Origin: Methanobacteriota archaeon | GTDB taxonomy: Archaea; Thermoplasmatota; DTKX01; GCA-020343715 | Direction of reading: 5' to 3' | Assembly (NCBI GenBank): GCA_030594725.1 | Contig: JAUVEQ010000225.1 | Span: 1 to 5,310, forward strand | Length of the DNA stretch: 5,310 bases | In this document: positions 1 to 4,960 of the stretch, one piece after another | Layout of the letters: each line of letters starts with the position of its first letter | Position numbering within the stretch: the first letter of the stretch is position 1 | The notes under the pieces: model-generated | The model's database searches: none | The model's input: only the letters and a program-made list of their open reading frames with translations | What the model was told of the DNA's origin: nothing | Translations under genes and position numbers: made by a program

Positions 1-1137
1 ACAGTCCAGGAGGCCCTGGACCAGCAGAACCGGATGGTCCAGGCCATCGAACGTGTCGACGAGACCGTTATCCTCGCCGATGCCAAGGGCCTCATCTTCT
101 ATGCCAACCCTGCAGCGTTGAGGACCTCGGGGTACTCCCTCGAGGAGGTGGTCGGACAGCACATGACCATGTTCTCCTCCCCCGAGGGAGTGGACGACTT
201 GTCCCAAGAGGCGATGGCGGAGCTGCTCAAGCGGGGCTGGTGGAGGGGGGATGTGATGGCCATCTCCAAGGACGGCGCCCGTTACCCCGTCGAGGTCTCG
301 GGCTCGATCGTCAAGGACTCCCACGGCATGCCCAGCATGTTCGTGATCATCTCTCGGAAGATCCAGGAGCGGCAACGCTTCGAGGCCCAGCTGATCATGA
401 CCGAGGGCAACCACGAACGCCTCCGTGACCTGCTGGAGTGGGAACTGTTCCCGAAGATGCAGGGGTCGATCGAACGGCTCCAGGCCCTGGTCGAGATCGG
501 GGGGGCGGAGAACGATCCCGATGCCCTCCCCAGGGTCGTGGAAGAGGCGGTCGATGTTCTGCGCTCCGCAAGGCACATGGTCGAGGGACTTCCATCACCG
601 GAGAGGGCAGAGGAACTACGGCCCCTGGACCTTGATACTGCTCTCAGGGACCGGCTGCCTAGCATGGTGGAACGCTACCGTCATGAGGGCAAGACCATCA
701 CGATGGACCTCAGGCCACCGGAGCAGGCCATCGAGGTATCGGCGAACGACATGCTCCCCGACATGATCATGAGGCTCTTCGATGTCCTGATCAGGATGGC
801 ATCCATGGAGGATCATGCCTTCACCGTCTCGATGGCCACGATGGGAGGCGCCGAGATACCTGGCACAAGGACCGGGGACTGGGAAGAGGGCGAGGAACCC
901 GTTTTCGCCTCGATATCCATCACCGCCCCGGGCCTGGTCGTCGGGAGCGACCTCAGGAGCCTGCTCGTTCGTCAGGAGCTTCGATCCCGGGGACCCCTTC
1001 CCATTGACGAGCACTTCGCGATGGAGACCTCGAGGCTGCTCCTATTCCTCTTCAAAGGCCACATCTATGTGGAACAGGATGAGACCCACAAATGTGACCG
1101 GCTCGTGATCATCATGCCCCTCGCACCCGGGGCATGA
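1..1137 (+). CDS. PAS-domain sensor with degenerate histidine-kinase-like core (5' end missing)
   Basis: The frame is open from the first base, so the gene starts upstream; 378 codons are visible, numbered here from base 1. Residues 1-14 look like the helix that commonly links sensor domains. A PAS fold follows at about 15-125, with the typical 'IFYANPAALRTSGYS' stretch, a 'DGARYPVEVSGS' strand pair and a final strand leading into a helix ('ISRKIQERQRFEAQL'). The rest follows a histidine-kinase outline. There is a helical stretch at about 126-190 with His138 in 'NHERLRDLL', a 'LRPLDLDTALRD' linker near 206-217, a helix at 252-267 where the N box should be, and an end ('GHIYVEQ', then 'RLVIIMPLA') like the usual 'GGRIWVES...F.LPLA'. 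The N-box asparagine and the glycine-rich ATP-lid motifs are absent, so ATP binding is doubtful. The role is inferred to be signal sensing, perhaps as a pseudokinase or scaffold. It ends in TGA, 20 bases from the convergent methyltransferase gene. Confidence 0.9.
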   Translation, partial: TVQEALDQQNRMVQAIERVDETVILADAKGLIFYANPAALRTSGYSLEEVVGQHMTMFSSPEGVDDLSQEAMAELLKRGWWRGDVMAISKDGARYPVEVSGSIVKDSHGMPSMFVIISRKIQERQRFEAQLIMTEGNHERLRDLLEWELFPKMQGSIERLQALVEIGGAENDPDALPRVVEEAVDVLRSARHMVEGLPSPERAEELRPLDLDTALRDRLPSMVERYRHEGKTITMDLRPPEQAIEVSANDMLPDMIMRLFDVLIRMASMEDHAFTVSMATMGGAEIPGTRTGDWEEGEEPVFASISITAPGLVVGSDLRSLLVRQELRSRGPLPIDEHFAMETSRLLLFLFKGHIYVEQDETHKCDRLVIIMPLAPGA

Positions 1138-1157
1138 GGCCAGGGTTTCTCCAACGC

Positions 1158-1610
1158 CTACCGAGGGCTCCGCCCTTGCCTGGTCTTCCCCTCCAACCAA
1201 CCGATCCGGACGGGGGTCTTGAGATCGTAGGAGGTGAACGGCTTGATGTCTAAGAGGGGTGTCCCGTCCAGGAAATCGATCCCCTTGACCACCAGATTGC
1301 GTCCCTCCACCCTGAGGAGCTCCACCACGCTCACGCCGAGGTGATTTGGCCTCATGGGGGAGCGGGTTGCGAAGACGCCACGCACCTGGTCGTCGATCGG
1401 AGGCAGGACCCTGAGCTTCTCCTCCTCGGCCTTGTGCATGTGAACGATGAGCATCACGTGGGAGAAGCCTTCGAGGTCCTGGAGCCCGTCGGAGTACTCG
1501 GGGAAGACCTCCACCACCGCGACCTCCTCCATTCGGTCCACGGCGCAGCCGGGGATCTGTCCCAACTCCGTGTAGGGGGAGTGTACAGTTCCTATCTGGG
1601 CTATCTCCAT
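1158..1610 (-). CDS. trmO: TrmO/TsaA-family tRNA (adenine-N6)-methyltransferase
   Basis: A 150-residue protein with the family signatures in order: 'IGTVHSPY' (6-13), 'LEGFSHVMLIVHMH' (46-59), 'GVFATRSPMRPNHLGVSVVEL' split over 78-98, and 'GIDFLDGTPLLDIKPF' (110-125). In characterised members this beta-barrel fold binds S-adenosylmethionine and methylates N6 of t6A at position 37 of threonine tRNA, giving m6t6A. The substrate here is inferred from the family. The length suits the short archaeal form, which lacks the extra C-terminal domain of bacterial TrmO. I chose the ATG at 1610 because AGGTGGTC lies 10 bases upstream. An in-frame GTG at 1619 would add three residues but sits one base from that site. 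The gene is convergent with the sensor and divergent from the large membrane protein. It ends in TAG, whereas the other visible genes use TGA. Confidence 0.9.
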   Translation of the reverse strand: MEIAQIGTVHSPYTELGQIPGCAVDRMEEVAVVEVFPEYSDGLQDLEGFSHVMLIVHMHKAEEEKLRVLPPIDDQVRGVFATRSPMRPNHLGVSVVELLRVEGRNLVVKGIDFLDGTPLLDIKPFTSYDLKTPVRIGWLEGKTRQGRSPR

Positions 1611-1620
1611 CAGAGCCACC

Positions 1621-1628
1621 GACCACCT
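1621..1628 (-). promoter_or_regulatory. Ribosome binding site of the TrmO-family gene
   Basis: On the minus strand this reads AGGTGGTC, one mismatch from the archaeal anti-16S complement AGGTGATC. It lies 10 bases before the ATG at 1610 but only one base before the alternative GTG at 1619, so it favours the ATG. A second GGTGG lies closer to the ATG. Confidence 0.55.
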
Positions 1629-1671
1629 ATGGGGGGGATCAAGGTCCCGTCGGGCTCTATGGTGGCAGCAT

Positions 1672-1680
1672 CATAAAAAG
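1672..1680 (-). promoter_or_regulatory. TATA-like box for the TrmO-family gene
   Basis: The minus strand reads CTTTTTATG, an A/T block in otherwise GC-rich DNA. A start of transcription about 25 bases downstream (near 1650) would leave a leader of roughly 40 bases that includes the ribosome binding site. The assignment rests on position and composition only. Confidence 0.4.
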
Positions 1681-1703
1681 GTGGTGACCCCATTGTCGAA
1701 GGG

Positions 1704-1730
1704 CCCGCATCCGATGGATCGGAATGCCGG
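1704..1730. repeat. Imperfect dyad between two divergent promoters
   Basis: GCATCCGAT (1707-1715) and ATCGGAATGC (1718-1727) are inverted copies around a central GG, with one extra A in the right arm. Two more C/G pairs lie outside it (1704-1705 with 1729-1730). The two-base centre is too tight for a good RNA loop, so a DNA operator for a dimeric regulator is more likely than a hairpin. It lies between the TATA-like boxes at 1672-1680 (minus) and 1753-1760 (plus), so it could affect both genes. Confidence 0.45.
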
Positions 1731-1746
1731 TGTAAATGGCGTCTGT

Positions 1747-1760
1747 GAAAAGTACTTATG
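1747..1760 (+). promoter_or_regulatory. Candidate BRE/TATA promoter of the longin-like membrane protein
   Basis: GAAAAG followed by TACTTATG resembles an archaeal BRE plus TATA box. A start of transcription about 26 bases beyond the box centre falls near 1782, giving only a few bases of leader before the ATG at 1790. This suits the absence of a ribosome binding site there. A competing box lies at 1795-1800. Confidence 0.4.
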
Positions 1761-1789
1761 TCCTCTTGTCAATCCAGCCCCCATAAGCC

Positions 1790-3511
1790 ATGGCTATATG
1801 TGGTTATCGGGAGCTGGGTCGTATGGCGAGTGCAGCGTGTTCGGGCCTTTGGGGTGCCCGTTCTATCTCTCTCTCCATAGGAGGGGACATCACGATCCTC
1901 GGCCTCCCGTTGCTCACTTGGATCGTCCTTATCGTCATCCTTGTCGGGGTCTCCGCCCTAGTGGTCGTGGTCGCCCGCAAGCGCAAGCGCCGGAAGATCG
2001 TCGACAACCTCCAGAAGCAAAGGATGGCGATGGAGAAGGCCGAGAAGGGTCTCTTCTCCGAGCGGAAGGCCGACGAGATAAAACAGGCCGTCCGACAACC
2101 TGGAAAGCCCTCGACCGTCCTGCCGGATGGGGCGGTGGCGTACACCGAGGCGGGGGAGATGCTGGTATTCAAGAGCACCCCGGCCGTGGGGGACAAGGAC
2201 GTGGTCTCGTCCGCGGTGGGCGGAAAGGAGGGCAGGGGGGCTTCGATGGCCCCGCCGACCTGGTCGGCGACCTACGGGATCGAACGCATCATCGTCCTGC
2301 ACATCACCGGTGTGGCCATGTTCGCGGTCGATACATCCGCGAAGGTGATGAACGGTCGGGACCTTGAAAGCGACCTGCTCATGGTCCTCGAGCGCCTGTT
2401 GGAGAGGGCCAAGTGGCTGGGTGGCGAGATGGTGACCTCCGTCTGGAGGGACCGTACCGTGAGCCTCACCTGGGGAGAGGACATCCACATGGCCGCTATC
2501 GTGGATGGCGAGCCCGACGAGCGCCTTGACCGGGAGCTCCGATGGGCCATCGGCGATCTGGTGGAGGAGTTCGCGGACGACATCTGGGCGTGGGGAGAGG
2601 AGACCGATTCCTCCGTGCCGAGGACGCTGACCAAGCGGCTACACGACGTGTTCCTGCTCACCGCGGGGGTTTCCCCGGGAGACCTGGCGGCCCAATCAGG
2701 GGGCGGGGGGATCCGTGTCACGTCCACGGTCTCCTGGCGGCACGCCCTGGCAGCGTACTCCTTGGGGATCGTGAACAACGGACCGGGTCCCGTCCACGAT
2801 ATCGAGCTGTTGCCCTCGCTGAGCAAAGAGGGCATGCTGGACGTGATCACCGTCGAGGGGGTCGATGTGGACAAGGACATGAAGTTCCGTATCGATGAGA
2901 TCGCCCAGGGGGAGAAGGCCGTCGTGACCTTCATATTCAGGGCATCTGGCCCCATGTCCGTCCATGTTGACTGTTCAATGGTCTACCGGAGGGGAGTGGC
3001 CGGCATCCAGCAGCTCAAGCTTCCCGGTCGTTGGATCGAGCTGGAGCATGTCAACCTCAGCAAGGACGAGCACGTGGAGCCCGAGCGGGCCCTGGAGCTC
3101 GCCATCCAACCCGCATCGTTCAGGGACAGATGCGCCCTCTACATTCCGCCAGAGATGACGTCCGAGGGGCTCTTCAATGCCGCGATCCAGATCCTCAAGG
3201 AGGACTTCGACGCCGTCGTGGAGCTGGAAGATGACGACATGACACAGCTGGAGGCCTGGTTCCACGCGGGCGTGGTAGGTGGGGGGAGTGTCGTCGCGGC
3301 CGTTACGATGGTTCCAAGGGCCGGTATCGTGGACATCTTCGCCTCGTCGACAGTGGCCGGCGTTGTCCCTGGGGTCATGGTGCTCCTGAGGAGGTCCATG
3401 GACCGCACCGCGAAGCAACACCTGCGGGAGGTGCTGGACCCGGAGGTCCGGGCCACCGTACCCAAGATGGGGGTCCTGCTCTTCCAGTCCTGGGGCTTCT
3501 TCGAGGAATGA
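1790..3511 (+). CDS. Membrane-anchored protein with longin-like, Ig-like and C-terminal alpha/beta domains, family not recognised
   Basis: 573 residues. One transmembrane helix spans about 37-62 and is followed at once by the basic cluster 'RKRKRRK' (63-69), so by the positive-inside rule the bulk is cytoplasmic. A short charged helix (70-102) and a low-complexity linker (to about 162) follow. Residues 163-270 ('IERIIVLHITGVAMFAVD', a long acidic helix, 'VSLTWGEDIHMAAIVDGEPDERL', a closing helix) look like the longin/roadblock-type small-ligand or partner-binding fold common in archaeal signalling proteins. Residues about 308-420 alternate beta strands with 'SLGIVNNGPGPVHDIELLP' and 'GEKAVVTFIFRASGP', typical of an Ig-like sandwich. 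Residues about 432-545 form an alpha/beta domain with a 'VVGGGSVVAAVTM' strand turn. The function is unknown. The start is uncertain: ATG 1790 fits a box at 1747-1760, while ATG 1823 (residue 12) lies 25 bases from TATATG at 1795-1800. The downstream neighbour is convergent, so this seems to be a single-gene unit. Confidence 0.88.
   Translation: MAICGYRELGRMASAACSGLWGARSISLSIGGDITILGLPLLTWIVLIVILVGVSALVVVVARKRKRRKIVDNLQKQRMAMEKAEKGLFSERKADEIKQAVRQPGKPSTVLPDGAVAYTEAGEMLVFKSTPAVGDKDVVSSAVGGKEGRGASMAPPTWSATYGIERIIVLHITGVAMFAVDTSAKVMNGRDLESDLLMVLERLLERAKWLGGEMVTSVWRDRTVSLTWGEDIHMAAIVDGEPDERLDRELRWAIGDLVEEFADDIWAWGEETDSSVPRTLTKRLHDVFLLTAGVSPGDLAAQSGGGGIRVTSTVSWRHALAAYSLGIVNNGPGPVHDIELLPSLSKEGMLDVITVEGVDVDKDMKFRIDEIAQGEKAVVTFIFRASGPMSVHVDCSMVYRRGVAGIQQLKLPGRWIELEHVNLSKDEHVEPERALELAIQPASFRDRCALYIPPEMTSEGLFNAAIQILKEDFDAVVELEDDDMTQLEAWFHAGVVGGGSVVAAVTMVPRAGIVDIFASSTVAGVVPGVMVLLRRSMDRTAKQHLREVLDPEVRATVPKMGVLLFQSWGFFEE
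1795..1800 (+). promoter_or_regulatory. Alternative TATA box implying a leaderless start at 1823
   Basis: TATATG sits with its centre about 25 bases before the in-frame ATG at 1823, the spacing expected for a leaderless archaeal transcript. If it is the true promoter, the protein loses its first 11 residues, none of which belongs to the transmembrane helix. Confidence 0.35.
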
Positions 3512-3514
3512 GCA

Positions 3515-3536
3515 GTGAGCAGGTGCTTCAGCTCAC
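3515..3536. repeat. Inverted repeat in the convergent gap
   Basis: GTGAGC (3515-3520) and GCTCAC (3531-3536) are perfect 6-base inverted arms with a 10-base loop. They straddle the gap between the stop of the longin-like gene (3509-3511) and the stop of the receiver gene (3528-3530). The right arm overlaps the last receiver codons. It could act as a 3'-end hairpin for both transcripts, but neither strand has the T-rich tract usual at archaeal termination sites. Confidence 0.35.
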
Positions 3537-3902
3537 GACCCCGGGTCGCATGGCCCTGTTCACCGCCCTGCCCACCTCTGCGATCGAGTAGGGTTTGCGC
3601 ACGTACTCCACGGCACCGGCCTTGTAGCACTCGCGTTCGGCCTCGGGGTCTCGGCTGAAGAAGACGGCCCGCACGGAATCGTCCACCTGGACCAGCTCCC
3701 TGAGGAAACGGAGCCCGTCTGCGGGACCCAGCTCGTGATCGATCAGGACTATCGAGGGCTTGGGAGCAGCGTCCTTGTACGTCCTCATGGCCTCGGAGGG
3801 ACCGTCGCAGGTCCAGACCTGGGTGAACCCCATGGTGCCCAGGAAGACCTCTAGGAGCTCCCTATGGAAGGCGTTGTCGTCCACCACCATGGCGGTCCTC
3901 AT
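3528..3902 (-). CDS. Stand-alone CheY-like response regulator receiver
   Basis: 124 residues forming one receiver domain and nothing else. All key residues are visible: the acidic pair Asp8-Asp9 in 'MVVDDNAFHR', the phosphoacceptor Asp55 in 'IVLIDHELGPADG', the switch Ser83 in 'AVFFSRD', and Lys103 in 'YVRKPYS'. It should accept phosphate from a histidine kinase and signal by protein contact, since there is no DNA-binding or enzymatic output domain. I chose ATG 3902 because the receiver fold begins there and GAGG lies eight bases upstream. A TTG at 3971 would add 23 residues that do not look like a receiver. The gene is convergent with the longin-like gene and divergent from the PH-like gene. 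Its kinase is not identified. The sensor at 1-1137 is an unlikely donor because its ATP site is degenerate. Confidence 0.93.
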   Translation of the reverse strand: MRTAMVVDDNAFHRELLEVFLGTMGFTQVWTCDGPSEAMRTYKDAAPKPSIVLIDHELGPADGLRFLRELVQVDDSVRAVFFSRDPEAERECYKAGAVEYVRKPYSIAEVGRAVNRAMRPGVVS

Positions 3903-3906
3903 CTTG

Positions 3907-3914
3907 TCATCCTC
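3907..3914 (-). promoter_or_regulatory. Ribosome binding site fixing the receiver start
   Basis: The minus strand reads GAGGATGA, whose GAGG core ends eight bases before the ATG at 3902. No comparable site precedes the TTG at 3971, so it supports the shorter receiver. Confidence 0.5.
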
Positions 3915-4037
3915 GTTCCCGGGCCAGCGGGGGCTCCGGCCGCAGCCCTCTGGCTCAATCCCATCATGCAAATGGTGAGGAGGTATTTGTCATCTCGCTC
4001 GATAGTTCCACCGGACGGAGCGTTGTTGACCCAAGTC

Positions 4038-4045
4038 TTTTAAAT
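4038..4045 (+). promoter_or_regulatory. TATA-like box of the PH-like membrane protein
   Basis: TTTTAAAT stands out in GC-rich DNA. A transcription start about 25 bases past its centre (near 4067) would place the ATG at 4056 outside the transcript and leave a roughly 13-base leader before the GTG at 4080. The core is nearly self-complementary (ATTTAAAA on the other strand), so it might also serve the receiver gene with a leader of about 110 bases. Confidence 0.45.
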
Positions 4046-4067
4046 CCGGGGACCCATGGATGAAGAT

Positions 4068-4075
4068 AGGTGGTG
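4068..4075 (+). promoter_or_regulatory. Ribosome binding site favouring the GTG start at 4080
   Basis: AGGTGGTG is close to the archaeal consensus AGGTGATC, and its GGTG core ends seven bases before the GTG at 4080. It lies inside the reading frame if translation starts at the ATG at 4056, which has no such site. Confidence 0.5.
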
Positions 4076-4079
4076 GCTT

Positions 4080-4619
4080 GTGACGTCGGTCGAGGGTGCC
4101 GCACGGGACGAGGGGGCGGCGCGTCTTGTCTATCGCGAGGATGACGACAACTACAAGCGGAGGCTCAACAGCGCGATCCAGATGTCATGGGTCTTCAACA
4201 CCGCGGTCACCATCCTCGTCTGCGCGGGCCTCTTCTATGCCCTGGACTACAGCCTGATAATGGGGATCATCCTGGGCATCCTGCTGGCCATGATCTCGAA
4301 CTTGCACCTGACCCTGAGCCGCGTCACCAGGGCCAGCAGATGGGAGATCTACAAGAACCGTTTCGTCATGCCCAAGGGGTTTCGCGGAGGTCAGCGGACC
4401 ATCTCCTTCGATGACATCGAGTCCATCCAGCGGACCAAGGGCATGGCCGGAGAGACCATCACCATCAAGCTCCGTTCCGGAGAGATCATTTCCTTGGACG
4501 TGGAGGAGCAACGCAAACCCCTCGAGGCGCTCGATCTGGCGTTCCGACAGTACGGCCGGCACCGTTCGGAGCAACCGGACAAGATCACTATCCCCATAAG
4601 CGGGATCACGAAAGAATGA
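4080..4619 (+). CDS. Two-helix membrane protein with cytoplasmic PH-like domain
   Basis: 179 residues from the GTG at 4080. A charged N-terminal stretch ('LVYREDDDNYKRRLN') leads to two adjacent hydrophobic helices, about 36-55 and 58-78, with a very short turn between them. A helical hairpin therefore anchors a protein whose two ends are probably both cytoplasmic. Residues about 87-159 ('RWEIYKNRFVMPKGF', 'RTISFDDIESIQRT', 'ETITIKLRSGEIISLDV', then the helix 'PLEALDLAFRQY') follow the pattern of bacterial-type PH domains seen in membrane-anchored prokaryotic proteins: a strand with an aromatic, an 'I.F.DI..I' strand, a hairpin and a closing helix. The ligand and role are unknown. The start was set by the ribosome binding site and TATA spacing; an in-frame ATG at 4056 would add eight residues. 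Upstream is a divergent receiver gene and downstream a gene-free region, so it is probably transcribed alone. Confidence 0.85.
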   Translation: MTSVEGAARDEGAARLVYREDDDNYKRRLNSAIQMSWVFNTAVTILVCAGLFYALDYSLIMGIILGILLAMISNLHLTLSRVTRASRWEIYKNRFVMPKGFRGGQRTISFDDIESIQRTKGMAGETITIKLRSGEIISLDVEEQRKPLEALDLAFRQYGRHRSEQPDKITIPISGITKE

Positions 4620-4640
4620 GTTCCCTACCTTAAGTTCGAT

Positions 4641-4689
4641 GACGGAACGGCCGAATATGGGTGCTCATCGCCCAATATCCCGTTCCGTC
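4641..4689. repeat. Long imperfect hairpin downstream of the PH-like gene
   Basis: GACGGAACGG (4641-4650) and CCGTTCCGTC (4680-4689) are perfect 10-base inverted arms. Inside them ATAT pairs with ATAT (4655-4658 with 4675-4678) and GGG with CCC (4659-4661 with 4671-4673). A G-T and a G-C pair then close a five-base loop, CTCAT. The stem is interrupted by a CCGA/C internal loop and one bulged A. It begins 22 bases after the stop of the PH-like gene, but no T-run follows, so a simple terminator is not assured. Confidence 0.6.
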
Positions 4690-4732
4690 CCAGGGTCTTG
4701 TTATGATGTGCCTCCGGATGATGATCACGTCT

Positions 4733-4780
4733 CCGTTCCAGAGAGCCAGTTTGTTATCGGCCATGATAATGATGGAACGG
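4733..4780. repeat. Second, nested inverted repeat carrying the same core
   Basis: CCGTTCCA (4733-4740) and TGGAACGG (4773-4780) are perfect 8-base inverted arms. Between them TTATC (4754-4758) pairs with GATAA (4765-4769) around a six-base loop. The GGAACGG/CCGTTCC core is the same as in the arms of the 4641-4689 hairpin. Confidence 0.45.
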
Positions 4781-4888
4781 GTCGTGAGGTTGTTGGAGAA
4801 ATTTTCGGCCCGGAACCGGGATCCATCAGATCGGCATTAAATCGTATGGCAATATTTATGGTTTTATTATGCGTGATATGCAGCCGTG

Positions 4889-4911
4889 ATAATCGGGGCA
4901 AATAATCGGGG
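4889..4911 (+). repeat. Tandem ATAATCGGGG direct repeat
   Basis: Two exact copies of ATAATCGGGG (4889-4898 and 4902-4911) are separated by CAA, a period of 13 bases. They end eight bases upstream of the TATA box at 4920, a position where archaeal activators or repressors often bind. Confidence 0.55.
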
Positions 4912-4919
4912 TATTCTCC

Positions 4920-4927
4920 TTTATATA
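4920..4927 (+). promoter_or_regulatory. Consensus TATA box of the PKD-protein gene
   Basis: TTTATATA matches the archaeal TATA consensus. Transcription would begin about 25 bases downstream, near 4949, giving a leader of about 63 bases that contains a hairpin and the ribosome binding site. Confidence 0.7.
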
Positions 4928-4960
4928 CTCGCACGGACGAAGATACACACGCGCGCGAAA

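Noticed and set aside
1042..1626. 194-codon minus-strand frame over the TrmO-family gene
   Set aside because: A low-complexity Arg/Gly/Pro product; the other frame carries all TrmO signatures.
1879..1886. AGGAGGGG inside the longin-like gene resembling a ribosome binding site
   Set aside because: No ATG, GTG or TTG follows at proper spacing in the reading frame; the next in-frame TTG (1910) would cut into the membrane helix.
1681..2367. 228-codon plus-strand frame overlapping the longin-like gene
   Set aside because: The product is rich in Arg, Gly, His and Pro with no domain pattern, typical of the shifted frame of a GC-rich gene; the overlapping frame has a membrane helix and folded-domain patterns.
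2272..2955. 227-codon minus-strand frame inside the longin-like gene
   Set aside because: Ser/Arg/Pro-rich antisense frame without a start signal or fold pattern.
3903..3971. N-terminal extension of the receiver from a TTG
   Set aside because: The 23 residues are not receiver-like, no ribosome binding site precedes the TTG, and a good one precedes the ATG at 3902.
3987..4043. 18-codon frame with a strong GGTGAGGAGGT upstream
   Set aside because: TTG start, very short, no homology that I recognise; it lies in a divergent promoter region where the purine-rich match may be chance.
4625..4645. 'AAGTTCGATG' resembling a tRNA T-loop
   Set aside because: No pairing T-stem, acceptor stem or anticodon arm can be formed around it.
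4639..4905. 88-codon plus-strand reading frame ending in a hydrophobic stretch
   Set aside because: It has no ribosome binding site, its third codon positions lack the G/C bias of neighbouring genes, and its first codons are the hairpin arm. No recognisable family pattern.
4889..4911. Possible CRISPR-like repeat
   Set aside because: Only two 10-base copies with a three-base spacer; no array structure and no cas genes in view.
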